Of a DNA stretch of 64,000 bases, positions 46,871 through 57,440 are shown piece after piece. Positions within the stretch are counted from its first letter, which is position 1; every line of letters begins with the position of its first letter. A model generated the notes under the pieces. It was given only the letters and a program-made list of their open reading frames with translations. It was not told where the DNA came from and ran no database searches. Location: assembly GCA_014058105.1 (NCBI GenBank), contig JACGCM010002776.1, positions 744,001-808,000 of the forward strand, read 5' to 3'. This stretch comes from Kingdonia uniflora. Lineage: Eukaryota > Streptophyta > Magnoliopsida > Ranunculales > Circaeasteraceae. The translations under genes and the position numbers were made by a program.

Positions 46871-47036
46871 CCCTAGCGATGCAATCCTGGAGGGTTCCCA
46901 AACGTCAGAGTGAACATAACCAAGGGTTCCATGATTACGGTGGATAACAGTACCAAAACTTTACCCTTGTCTACTTGCCCAGAACACAGTGCTTACAAAA
47001 GTCCAATTTACACACCTTGACACCTTCCAATATCCC

Positions 47037-47545
47037 CTAGTTCATAAGAACTCTCAAAGACTTTTCCCCAGCATGCACTAAATGTATATACCATAGCCGA
47101 GTGGTATCTCTAGAAATGGTCTCCTCCATTTCCGCGGTAGCAACCTCATCAAGAACAGTTGTACCATCCAAATAGTACAAGTTGTTACTTCTTCTGTGGC
47201 CCTTCAATACAACCATGGCTCCCTTAAGAACCCCCTTTACCCCATTCTCAAACACAACCTTGTAGCCTTTCGCTTCAAGTAAACCTATCAAGATAATGTT
47301 TTTCCACATCGTCGGAATATATCGAACCTCATCAATCTCTTTAACCTAGTTATTGTGTAACTTCAGACGAATGGTACCTATTCCCATGATGCGGCAATGA
47401 TTATCATTTCCCATCAACACCACTCCATCTTCTAGCATTTTTAAACTAGAAAAGCAGCCCCTTTTCGGAACAAGTGTGATAAGTAACACCCAAATATAAA
47501 ATCTATTCTTTTGTATCAATAACACATGCACTAGATGCTATAGTA
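47037..47545 (-). pseudogene. Copia protease remnant and pre-integrase zinc-binding region
   Basis: Around 47531-47346 are decayed protease strands (VVLMGNDNHCRIMGIGTIRL). At 47309-47037 is the pre-integrase (GAG_pre) segment ending TTRLWYIHLVHAGEKSL, where the usual HMRLGH has become YIHLVH, so one histidine position is altered. Frames are interrupted by stops. Confidence 0.7.
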
Positions 47546-47639
47546 AAAGAAAAATAAGAATTATTACCTTCTGTTGCAGTGTCTTGTGCTAAATTTACCA
47601 AAGAGCCTAATTTTTCCCCTTTCTTCTTCTTAAGCAGAG

Positions 47640-48350
47640 TGGGACATTTATTTTTCCAATGACACGTTTCCCTACAAAACAAGCATTGGTCCTTTCACAA
47701 TTTGTTGCTATTTAAACTGTAACCTTTCAACTTCGATTAAAGGTTGTTACCACTTGACTTCTTTTGATTTGAAGACCTCCCTCTAGTTATTAATACCTCG
47801 ATTATCGACTCCTTGGATTCACATTTTTCTTTCCTTCGATACTCATGGTTTACAACCGCCGTATTCACATCGGAGTATTGTAATGAACTCTTCCTGTACA
47901 TTATCATCGTAACAAAATGCTCGTACTTTTTTGAAATGGAGTTCAATAACAATAGTGTTTTGCCTTCATCGCCAACTATTTTTTCTAGATTTGCCAAGTC
48001 GGCTAATAGCTTGGTAAAATTATTTAAGTGCTCCGACATACTAATCCTTTGCCTCATAGTGAAGTGATAAAACTTCCTCTTCAAATGGAGTTGATTTTAG
48101 ATGCTCTTCACCAAATACTTCTCTTCTAGAATCCTCAAATTTCCTTTGTCGAGGTTTCATTCATTACAAGGTATTTAATCTCTTGAGCCGCGCACGAGAA
48201 AATTTGACCACAAGTCCTCTTGTTCATCTTCTTCCAAACACTCTCCTCTACCTCATCCTGCTTGTCTTCCAATACCTCATATAAGTCTAATTGACTTAGC
48301 ACATCAATACCTCCCATCGCCACATGCCAAAGTTATTGGTGTCGTTAAAT
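47640..48350 (-). pseudogene. Copia Gag with zinc knuckle
   Basis: 48323-48135 and 48084-47737 carry the copia gag core (MRQRISMSEHLNNFTKLLAD, LLLLNSISKKYEHFVT, NHEYRRKEK). A nucleic-acid-binding knuckle near 47690-47650 reads C-LF-C-RETC-H-WKNK-C, that is C-x2-C-x4-H-x4-C with the usual Gly replaced by Cys. Gag would form the virus-like particle. Confidence 0.8.
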
Positions 48351-48536
48351 TTCTCAACTTTAATCTTTGCATTGTTGAACATCACCGTTGTATTTTTTTT
48401 TGGGCCGAAGAACTAGATTCAACTACATCACCCATGTTTATCCCAATTTTCATGAACTAACCAAATCCCAAAATAAAATTAAAATTGAGAAACCCTAAGT
48501 TACCTCAAATTCGTATACCACCGAGGAATCAGCCTC

Positions 48537-48548
48537 GCTCTGACACCA
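48537..48548 (-). other. Primer-binding site of the copia element
   Basis: On minus, TGGTGTCAGAGC, one base from the initiator-Met complement TGGTATCAGAGC, two bases from the LTR end. Confidence 0.85.
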
Positions 48549-48550
48549 AT

Positions 48551-49031
48551 TTTTGAGTCGCAAGCCCGAAAGCCAGAACACCATATCGATTTGGGTTAGC
48601 CACAAACAAGCAATAATCAAAGAAATACACAATACACAAGTTTAAGGTGGTTCGGCAAATTTCCTTTGTCTACCGTATAAGAAAGAGAGAGAAAAAGTTT
48701 ATTCAAGATCCTGGCTGCAATCACTCAAAAAAAAATAGAGGTTTTTTCTAGGATTTCATCTCAAATAAATCTCACAAAAGAATTAGCCTCCAAAGAAACC
48801 TAAGTTCCCCTTTATATACTAGGGGAACATAGTTTCAATCGCTCAAATCTTGAGGCAAACAAGTTGTTATAAAACCATAAAAAAAAAATAGAGTTTCGCA
48901 TTTTATTCGAACAAAATTTGATAGTCGTTCGAGCGACTTGGGTGGCTGGGCCAAAATTCCAGGGAGTTGTTCAAGGGTTGTTCGAACGAAATCTGATAGT
49001 CGTTCAAATGACCAAGGCCACATTCCCCACA
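48551..49031 (-). repeat. 5' LTR of the copia element
   Basis: 481 bp. On minus it begins TGTGGGGAATGTGGC and ends GACTCAAAA, where CA has mutated to AA. It contains TTCGAA palindromes at 48902-49010, gggccaaaattccaggg, and a TATA-like region (tatatactagggg on plus, near 48814). It is a single unit where the 3' LTR has a duplication. Confidence 0.88.
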
Positions 49032-49600
49032 AATAATATATCTAGAGAGAGATATATATCTATAGAAATAAAGATTTTTGGGGTGGAGTGGGGTAGGAGT
49101 GAAGGAGATCTGGGAGAATCGTGAGGGTGAGAAGAAAGAGATTTGTTGGAGAGAGAATTTAAATCCTGATAAGAAAACAAAAACTGTAAGATGGTAAAGG
49201 TTATATTTGGCCGCAAGGTGGTGTAATAGTTTGTTAAGAGATATTTAATCCCCTGTAACAACTTGTATCGCAGCCCGGTGTAATAACGGTAACCAATTAT
49301 TTATAGCTCTCAAACAGCCGCAAGGCACTGCATATGCACCCTGCTGCCGTGAACTAAGCACAGCCTTAGCTAGTACAACTCAATGAACTCATACGTGATT
49401 TTCTTCTTAGCATTGTCTCATCTAATACAAATATACCAATTATATTTCTATATGAATTGTTAAGAGACAAATAGTCAAATAAACATATAGTCAAAGCTTG
49501 ACTTTATCAATCTTAAGACCCAAGAAAGAAGACTCCATTAGATCTATTTATGTACAAAGTCACCAAAGGGAAGATAGTAGCTTCAAAGCAACTCATAGTA

Positions 49601-50835
49601 ATGGGAGATCTAAAGCTACATGGTACAACATTTAGTTCTTTCATTTACAGAGTCATATGGGCTCTGAAACTGAAGGGTTTGGATTATGAATATATTGAAG
49701 ATCTCTTTAATAAGAGTGATCTGCTTATAAAGTACTGCCCAGTTTTTAAGAAGGTACCTGTGCTCACTCACGGAGGAAAACCGGTCGCAGAATCCTCTAT
49801 TATACTCGAATACATCAAAAAGACATGGCCGCATAACCCTCTGTTGTCTGTAGACCCACATGAGGAAGCCGTAGCTCGATTTTGGCTTAAATTTGGGGAT
49901 GATAAGGTAATTTGATTTCAATGCACATAAGATACTAATTTCTTGAAATTTATTATTAAGCAGTAATATTATGTTATTTATGAAATACAGGGTTGTAGTA
50001 GCATATTCCCCAAATTCGACAAGAGTAAGCCAGCAAAGTGTAGTCGAAGATAACCACACATGATCGAAGGCCATCATTTGAGAAATTACTATTAGTCCTC
50101 AACTTGCCCAAAATAGCCGTTGAAGCCTGGTTAAGAAAGAACTATTAGAGATCCGCAAAGTTTGCCTACTCCCCCAGGATATGATACTATTTCTTTCTTT
50201 TTGTAAAACTGCCTGTATGACTATAAGTATAGGTAGAGAATAGATTCTATAGGACTGCAATCCTTTTACTATTCTTACTTCTAAAACCCCACATCACTCT
50301 AAAACATGTAATAACTAGCATCTTACTACATTTTACATAAAAATTCTCCTCTAGGTTGTAGTTTTTCTCAGCCTTTACTGAGTTTTCAACATAAAATCTT
50401 ACTTATCTAGTTTTATTACACTATCTTTACGAATAAGTATTGGCGAAGATTCTCCTTCCGAAAAACACGCCGCTACAAAGGTCTTACTATTTTTGGGTGT
50501 TTAATAAAAGTTGGAGAAGAACAAGAGAAACCGATCCAAGATAGTTTAGAAGTTTTGAAAATCTTAGAAGAACATGATCTTGGAGAAAAAAGTTATTCAA
50601 AGGGGAAACTATTGGGTTAGCGGACATGGCACTAGGATGTGTGGCTTATTGGATGTGTAAGAGGTTGCAGGCATTAAATTGTTGGAAGAGCACAAGTTTT
50701 CACGCCTATTTAAATGGATGAAAAACTTTAAGGAATTCCTTATAATCAAAGAAAACCTACCTGATTATAATAAACATTGGCTCATTTCAAGAGTGTCCGG
50801 GAAAAGATTGTTGCAACTGCGCTGCAAAATAATCA
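49601..50835 (+). pseudogene. GSTU: Tau-class glutathione S-transferase, broken in exon 2
   Basis: Exon 1 (49601-49905) is intact. MGDLKLHGTTFSSFIYRV gives the thioredoxin-fold start with the likely catalytic Ser12, and KVPVL and ESSIILEYI form the glutathione site. It ends DDK at a gtaatt donor, the usual GSTU intron place. Exon 2 (about 50503-50835) encodes GEEQEKPIQDSLEVLKILEE, GLADMALGCVAYWM, RLFKWMKNFKEF and HFKSVREKIVA, but only by switching frame at about 50590 (A run), 50658 and 50775. GSTUs conjugate glutathione to electrophiles in the cytosol. The ATG at 49601 is preferred over 49550 because the family start (MxxxKLxG) is there. The Tourist-like MITE ends 235 bp upstream and the Harbinger element begins just downstream. 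Confidence 0.88.
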
Positions 50836-51249
50836 CGCAGGGGAGATTGATCAATTATTTTCTACATATTACGCTTTGCTTGTCTCATCGAGTGTACTGT
50901 ACATGGTTTATGTTTTTTTTTTTTATTTCTTCTTGGCTCTTTAGTTTGTTTAGGGAATGTATTTTGTTCGGCAAGTACATTTCTTATGGCCTTAACAGGT
51001 TGAATATAATGGTCTACTACTTGTTCTTATTTATCTATTTGTTAGTTGTCTACGATTTTTTATTTGGAATCCAGAATCGTCGGGTTGATTATTCTCCAAA
51101 GAGCATCTCCAATAGAGTGGTATGCTGTTAAGGTTTTCCCATACTCTTGCAAAAATCTATCCAGCAGGGGTATGGTGTTCAGTATACTCTACCCCATACC
51201 CCTCCAAAGTATGCGAAACTTTAACTTGGTGAAGAGTATGTGCATATCG

Positions 51250-51385
51250 TCTAGGCTCTGAACTGTTCAGCGCCCAAGAACTTTTTTAATTCAGCTGTCT
51301 AGGCGCTGAACCGCTCAGCGCGTGTAAGTTTTTTTTTTCTGAACTCTAAGCGCGGAACCATTAAGCGTCTACCCTCTGTAATCCC
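51250..51385. repeat. Three GC-rich subterminal repeats
   Basis: ctaggctctgaactgttcagcgcc, ctaggcgctgaaccgctcagcgcg and ctaagcgcggaaccattaagcgtc stand about 50 bp apart, each followed by a T-rich tract. The middle one contains the near palindrome GCGCTGAaCCGCTCAGCGC. They lie between the Harbinger left end and ORF1, where a transposase-partner protein could bind. Confidence 0.7.
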
Positions 51386-51540
51386 AACTCCCCTCTCCAA
51401 ATGGTAAGCTTTTGAATTTTTACCCAAATATCTTTAAATGAGGGTAGTTATTAAATTCTCTACCATCTCAAGCTCTATCAACTCTCTACCATATAAAGCT
51501 CTATTAATTTTCTCCCATCTCAAGTTCTATAAACTTCAAA

Positions 51541-51957
51541 TGGATAACGAATTTTCCCAAAATTCATACTCTCAATACGTTCCATCAACGCAACTTTCGA
51601 AATCGCCAAACTACTCCATGCCCCCGCATTCCTTTTCTGCGCCACCCAACGTGCTTGTCATCGAAAAGAAAAGTGATAATAGTTGTTGGACTGACCTTGA
51701 GGATCAAACGCTTGCTAAATATTAGGTAGTACACTCGCAAGATTCTTAAAACGGCAGCCAACAAGATGAATCCAAGTTTTGGGGAAAAATAGTAAACGAC
51801 TATAAAGGAACACGTGGTGTAAAAACCCATACAGGAGTGGCCTTGAAACAACATTGGGGGAAAATAAAACAGCAAACCACTTTCTTTGTGTCTTGTGTAA
51901 TCAAAGTTCTCAAGGCGAATTATAGTAGGATTTGAAATAAACACCACGAGGTACCTT
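51541..51957 (+). pseudogene. Harbinger ORF1 (Myb/SANT-like), 5' part
   Basis: M at 51541, a Ser/Pro-rich N-terminus, then CWTDLEDQTLAKY, the first helix of the trihelix/SANT-like domain. After a stop at 51723-51725 the homology goes on: SKFWGKIV (about 51775), GVALKQHWGKIKQQ and a V-LKANYS end. Such proteins help the transposase enter the nucleus and bind DNA. The frame breaks after LAKY and the gene is interrupted by CACTA 2 at 52016. Confidence 0.65.
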
Positions 51958-53502
51958 TCAATTTAGTATACTAATTTATTTTTTTATGTGTTTTATTTTT
52001 TTTTCTTTTTACATACACTACTAGAAAATGGACCAACAACCACAGTCTATATTGGTTTTAGCCACAACGCCAATAGTAGCTAAATGCCACAACCTTACCG
52101 TGGCCAAACCCAAAAATTCGTGGCTAAAGACCTATAACTATTTCTTTTTGGTGGCTTGAATTTTTGATCGTGGCCAAACTGTGGCGAATAACTTTAAAAA
52201 TGCGGGATCCAAAATTTAGAAGTTCGATTTCTCTCTAAACTCTCACATCCCATTTTATAAGTTGTAAGGTTTGAGCCATATCTTCAATCATATCTCTCTC
52301 TCCAAATTTCTCCCAAATTACTTGCCCTAATTTCTCCTAAAAATCTTTGATCATTTCTCTCTCTTCGAATCTCCAATCTCATGGAGATAAGATTCAATTT
52401 CTAATTAGAGCCATGAAATCTCTCTCTGTGGGAGCAGCTACCCAATCCACCAAGCTTAGGTTCGATTTTGAGAGATTTAGTTGTTTTTGATCTTGGGTTA
52501 AAGGGGAAGAGAGTTGTGTTTTTTAAGCAACTTTCATCAGGTATTAATAGTATCCTTGTTTTCCTGTATCCTTGCTTTCATCAGGGGAAGAGAGTTGTGT
52601 TTTAACTGTATCCTTGCTTTCCTGCATATACACATCATTATCAACCAATCCTATTAGCTTCATGGCATGATTATCACGTATAAATAATTTTGGAGGATAA
52701 TATTAGTCAGCGACCCGTAATAATATGTAGAATGGGGGATATATATAATGTACCATAATTGGGGCCATAGTTTGAAGGATTCCAACTTGTGCTTGCAAGT
52801 AGTTGACATACTTGAATTAGGATAAATGAGATCAAATCACTGTATTTTTATTATACTATAACATAAAGTAATTACCCAGAGATCAAATTTGGCCAAAACG
52901 TTTAGGAGGACTATGGTTATTGGGATCGGTGCAGTAGTCGCAAGACATGTAATTTTTTCGTACCCATACCAACTTTTATACCTCCCTAAGGGTAAGTTTT
53001 TGGTTAATCCATTTAGGTTTGTAGGAGTTTAAACAAGGGGTAGTTAAGCCTATCCCAGACCACACACATCCATCAATATTAAAGTCGGGAAATAATGCAG
53101 TGAAAGGCGCTAGCTTTCAGTCTACCTTAATGCGCCCACCTGTCGTGGCCCAATCACTTCCATCCCACAATATCGCGTACACATTCATTGGCTGTTCACT
53201 TGGAAATGGAACTTTTGTTTTCCCTATTTCATATACCCTAATGGGTATGTCGTCCGCATAAAAACTACAAGAGAATAGTAAGGTTTCTCATTAGTGCCAA
53301 AATCATTCCTTTAGGAGACCTTTTTATTAAATAAAATAGAATACGAAAGGGTATAGAGGATGCTTCTGATAGTACAAAATTATATGCAACACAAGAAAGG
53401 AAAAGTTTCATAACAAGAGAACCATCAGGAATAAATAGTAAGGCAACTTCATTTCATTGCCTGAATAGTTAATACAAGCAATAATGCAAGCTTATTCACA
53501 CA

Positions 53503-54795
53503 CTAATTTAATATTTCAGGTAGAATAGATTTCGAGCAGACAATGACATCTTCATCTTGCATTGGCATAAAGTGCGCAGAGGGCTCGGCCAGTAATTTTC
53601 CAAGCTAATCCACATTTACCAATATCGTTGACCTCGCTTGCATAATCATAGTTGACTTGATAGATAGAAAGAGCCTCATTGAAGATTTATTCTTGACTTT
53701 AAGGACTCTCCTCAAACTCCGTAGCACCATATAATATCTGTTTATATTTTTGTTTAACTCCGTTCGCAGCCTCATTTTTTATTTCCTGATCAATTTCCAG
53801 GGCATGCTTCATTTCAGTTCTGTACTGGTCATAATGACCCTTCCATAACAACAAGCAGGATTCTTCAACTTCTCCACTGAAGTACAAAAGTTTCCATATT
53901 TCTTTTGAATGCAGCTCCAATGACTTGAAAGACTCCACCTTATCGTGAATTTGTCCCAAAATAGATTTGGAGTTACAACTATTCCACTTTTTCATGAAAT
54001 GTGGAAATTTTTTGGCCATCAAATCCTTTGGAATAATAACCTTTTTTCTACTTTTGGGTGCATCTAAAGCATCATAATATATTTCAGTCAACTAAAGCAT
54101 TTTTTCCTTTATACAGTTTTTTTCTTCTGCACAATCATCACCTAGTATTAGGAGCCGATTCATAAAAGCCAAACAGCTATCTGATGTGGCACCAATAATA
54201 TTACTCTGATGAAATCTGGCAGTTATAAATTGTTGGAAAAGCTCATGCTCCAATTGATCAGAAGAAAAATGATCCGGCCTTATACGAGATACACTACTCA
54301 TTGAATAATTTTTTTCTCATGGTTTACTTGGTTTATAGTACTTCAATAGCTCCGGGTTTCTTTACACCCAATACATGTCGCCTCAAAATCACCATTTGAT
54401 ATTTCAGCAACCAATGATCGTGGACCTTTAGTAGGAAAGAAAATAGTATATTTAGCATTGCCAACAATATTTTCCAGCTCTTTGACATAAGTTGCCTGTA
54501 AAACGTGTCTATCTCCAAAGTGCAACCCATGGTTCCTATATACTAATACTTCTCCCACAATTTTCCCTTTGTCCATAATAATGCAAACTTCATCACTATT
54601 TAGCAATCCAGTAGGGTCAGCTGTCCCCATCAGATAGTAATACTCACTCACATGCATCTTTCCTTCCATCAGTCCCATCCTCTCGTTTGCCATGATCTTT
54701 GACAAACGATACTACAAATATGGCTCATCAAGAGGCATTCCACATATAATCATCATGGGTACAATATAATCGCCCATTTCTACGTGTCTTACAGT
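53503..54795 (-). pseudogene. RDR3-like: Captured C-terminal part of an RDR3/4/5-type RNA-dependent RNA polymerase
   Basis: Read on minus: MPLDEPYL, a stop in place of Gln, YRLSKIMANER, MGTADPTGLLNSDEVCIIMD, LVYRNHGLHFGDRHVLQATY, KYTIFFPTKGPRSLVAEI, GDF. Then the catalytic loop, which in this clade is DFDGD, is broken: one base is missing after gattttga (54377-54391) so the frame is lost exactly at the metal-binding aspartates. Further on come RNPELLKYYKPSKP, QLEHELFQQFITARFH, LILGDDCAEE, a stop, EIYYDALDAP (54091-54060), QKYKQILYGATEFEE, and in another frame an ending at 53503. RDRs copy single-stranded RNA to feed small-RNA silencing. DFDGD rather than DLDGD places it in the gamma group. 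At least four in-frame stops and two shifts are present. It is antisense to the other genes in CACTA 2. Confidence 0.85.
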
Positions 54796-54963
54796 AATCA
54801 GCTGTTAGCTGAACTGTTTATGGTAGACTCTAGATCTTTCAGAACTGTTAGCTGAACTGTTTTGGCTTACTTGTCCCTCAGAAAATCTAACATCTAAAAC
54901 ATTGTCATCTCCTAAAACCCCTGAAGGTGATTTTTTTGGCTTTGCAAATACGAGCCCTTAAAG

Positions 54964-55218
54964 ATGCAAGTTCCTTTAGGAGGCCCATTTGTCTATAAGC
55001 ATATCAAAAGTATGGTATTTGTAGGGCGCTACAAGGCATTGGTTGACCTGCGCCAGGCTAAGGATGAAAAGGTCATCTCCCATGCAGGCTTTGTAAGTTG
55101 GCTGATTTGGTGTTCCGCTTACCTGACTCGTGTAATCAGCTGGAGGAACAAATTTTATGTAGCTGTTAATTGGGCAACACCTTTAGTTTTTAGAAGGGAC
55201 AATTCTAGAATAGGCTAA
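54964..55218 (+). pseudogene. NDA: Captured last exon of internal alternative NAD(P)H dehydrogenase
   Basis: An open 84-codon frame: [62 protein letters not shown] and RRDNSRIG then stop. This is the membrane-associated C-terminus of plant NDA, a rotenone-insensitive dehydrogenase on the inner face of the mitochondrial inner membrane. The FAD and NADH binding domains are not present. Substitutions such as WRS to WCS and FGRD to FRRD, and the loss of the upstream exons, mark it as a capture inside CACTA 2. Remarkably the exon itself has no stop or shift. Confidence 0.85.
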
Positions 55219-55776
55219 TGACGCATTCTTTCTACCTCAAGAATCTTTAAAAAAAAGTGCAGTTAGATCATAGCTATTAGAGTTATTTGGGTATGTTTTT
55301 AGCAAAGCTAGCTATTATTGGGGCATTTTAGTATTTATAGTGTGTGTTGCAAGTCATTTTTTGTTTGATTAAAATCAAAGCATTCTATAAATCACAACAC
55401 ATACAATAGTCTAGCTTCCCCCTCTTCTGTTTATAATGTTTATGTTAGTTCTTTTATTGCTAATGCTCGCCTGTTCCTAATTTCTTGGTCTTTTCCCCTT
55501 CTTATCATGCACCTTCTTACTATTTTCCTTTCTTTCATAGAAGAAAACAAAGGCATGGAATAATCTTGTTCGCATTTGCTACAACTTATGCTTTATTTAT
55601 ATTGCCTTAATTTATATGAAATACAATTATATCGCCTAGTTATACATTTGTTGCTTTGGTTATATGTTTTTTCATGGATCATACTACGCATTCACAGGTA
55701 AAACTTGTTATATCAAAATTTGTATAAAAGCTAATATTATTGTTATAATTGCTTAATTATTATTTTGTTTCTGTAG

Positions 55777-56160
55777 GAAATATATCTTCTCGTGTTTCAT
55801 CTTCTTCGAGGAGAAGGGGTCCATCTCGAGGATCTAAACCTTTACCTGATGGGAAGAAGAAGAAAGTTGGAGTTAATTCATGGGGTCAACCTATTCGAGG
55901 GTCAAATCATACTCCAAACCATTGGAACTTTTACTCGTAACCATATCCCTATTAATTACAAGAAATTTACCAATGTTCCTGATGAATTCATTCACATTGT
56001 AAAAGTAGAGCTAGAGGTAATTTGTTATATTTAATATTTATTATTTTATTATATTCAATATTTATTAATGTTTTCTTACTCATTCTTCATGTATATTCAG
56101 CTGACCTTTGATCTTAGGCGTGTTGCTAATTTTAGCATAATGCGGTATATGAACGATGCC
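55777..56160 (+). pseudogene. Truncated TNPA-like gene in CACTA 2
   Basis: Very similar at DNA level to 36941-37313 of CACTA 1, including the intron after exon 1. SSSSRRRGPSRGSKPLPDG is shared. A single G lost in the run after cctattcga (GGGG in element 1, GGG here) shifts the frame. Similarity stops abruptly after atgaacgatgcc at 56160, in exon 2, where sequence leading to the GPX fragment begins. The 5' end also differs from element 1 left of 55790. Confidence 0.85.
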
Positions 56161-56251
56161 ATTCTTTCAAAATATTTACTTCATTTGATATTTTCTATTA
56201 GCTATGCGATTATTAATGAAATATGTTGATTTTGTTTGTTGTGGTGTTCAG

Positions 56252-56947
56252 GTCTAGAAATACTGGCTTTCCCTTGCAATCAGTTTAATAAATGAGACCC
56301 TAAAACATTAACGGACAAATTTTAGAGTTTGCTTGTACCTATATCAAAGCTGAGTACCCCATTTGATAAGGTAAATCTTGCTGAACAAATTCGTTCTAAT
56401 GGGCATTACATTGAGTATCTTGAGTAATAGGGCTGCCCAATCCTATAACACTTTGAAAAAGACCAGCAAAAGTGCTAAGTTTACCTAAGAGTCTGTACAC
56501 CTAGCATAATTCTAGCTTTTGACACTTGCTTATATGTTCCATTTATAAGTGGTTATGCCTGCCTTAAGCGCTCCATTTACTGCTTGAGACTCCAACTCAC
56601 CAAGTGCTCTAATATATTTACTCCCCAACCCCACCATAGCCAAGCATAGAATGAGCATTGCCATTTTTGCTGAGTAAAGCTGAGGTTAGGCAGAGATCTC
56701 TGGCTGTATACTGAATATGGGAAAATATTACAACCTAGGGATTTTATTAACCTTAAAAGTCTTCTTAAATAAGTTTCTTGTGATAATTAATGGGGATAAT
56801 TTGGCTTTATTGCACAAGTTCTTGAAGTCAAGTAAAGGTGGTTTATTTGGGGACAACAACAAGTGGAACTTTGCCAAGTTTCTCGTTGACAAGAATAGAA
56901 ATGCGGTGGATCATTACACTCCTGCTACTTATCTTCTCAGTTTTGAG
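56252..56947 (+). pseudogene. GPX: Captured fragment of plant glutathione peroxidase
   Basis: First exon 56252-56370 after a ttcag acceptor: LEILAFPCNQF, then in a shifted frame QILEFACTYIKAEYPI and DK at a gtaaat donor. Second exon about 56779-56947: [37 protein letters not shown] and [14 protein letters not shown] at a gtaaaa donor. Plant GPXs are thioredoxin-dependent peroxidases; FPCNQF and KWNFSKFLVD are family hallmarks. The N-terminal catalytic Cys region is missing, and PTTSPLS has become PATYLLS. Introns are kept. Confidence 0.88.
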
Positions 56948-57084
56948 GTAAAACCTATTACTTTCAGCCTTTTGCCTTGCTCTTTTGTCAAATCTTCTCT
57001 GTTTATTCTATTTTCAAATCTTCTTGTTCAACAGCAGGCTATGTGAGGGTTGGAGCTAGGGAACCAAAAGACTTCCACACTTAG

Positions 57085-57440
57085 GACATCACAATCTGCT
57101 CCTTTTTGCAACACAACTACTGTTGTAGACACCGGGGAATGTAGTAATTAGATTCTCAGTAAGAGAAGCATTCACGAGTTAGTCACACAGGTGAGCTTAT
57201 CTAAAATAAATAAGATTTCCCCCCTATATATTAACTTTACTTTTATAGACAGTTATTTATGTTTGGTTTTTGGGAATTATTAGATCAGTCAAGTTTGTTT
57301 CGCATCTGAAGTTGTATAGGTTTTCATTTGCGTTTATTTATCTGTTTCTTGGACAGATTAATTCGTCTGAGAAATTGATCTGGAGGTTGAAGACATTCTT
57401 GGGGAAATAGCTGAGGATTTTGTTGAGTTAATGAGTTTTT
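57085..57440 (+). pseudogene. TAF12: Captured fragment of TFIID subunit TAF12
   Basis: First exon to 57190: TTTVVDTGECSN, a stop, then ILSKRSIHELVTQ at a gtgagc donor. Second exon from 57357: INSSEKL, then after a one-base frame change LEVEDILGEIAEDFVE. This is the entry into the histone fold of TAF12, which reads [32 protein letters not shown] or similar in plants. TAF12 pairs with TAF4 in TFIID and SAGA. The rest of the histone fold is absent. Confidence 0.75.

Larger units (their letters stand above)
34147..49031 (-). mobile_element. Ty1/copia retrotransposon, internally deleted, 3' LTR split by CACTA 1
   Basis: 5' LTR 48551-49031 and 3' LTR 34147-34458 plus 44874-45115. The primer site is at 48537-48548. 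Gag, integrase and the start of reverse transcriptase are on the minus strand between 48350 and 45500. The rest of reverse transcriptase and RNase H are missing before the purine-rich ggtggagaa next to the 3' LTR. Flanking 5-mers are aatat (left) and aataa (right). The two LTR halves separated by 10.4 kb align continuously with the intact LTR across ...gaggcaaacaag/tggcaataaaacc..., which shows that they were one LTR. Confidence 0.88.
34008..49365. mobile_element. Tourist-like (PIF/Harbinger-type) MITE split by a copia element
   Basis: Left end AGTTGTGCTTGGTTCAC; the right end read inward is GGCTGTGCTTAGTTCAC (14 of 17 match). The 3-bp target TTA is present on both sides (34005-34007; 49366-49368). 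MITE sequence proper is 34008-34146 and 49032-49365, about 470 bp in all, non-coding. The right boundary is 235 bp upstream of the GSTU start codon, so the MITE sat in that gene's promoter region before being expanded by nested insertions. Confidence 0.7.

Noticed and set aside
49616..50077. A 153-codon minus-strand open frame
   Set aside because: It is the antisense shadow of GSTU exon 1 and part of the intron.
53503..54795. A native, decayed RDR locus rather than a capture
   Set aside because: Matched CACTA ends and subterminal arrays enclose it, and other host-gene pieces flank it within the same element, so capture is the simpler account.
54964..55218. A functional NDA gene
   Set aside because: The exon is open but it is only the last exon, the nucleotide-binding domains are missing, and it lies within CACTA 2.
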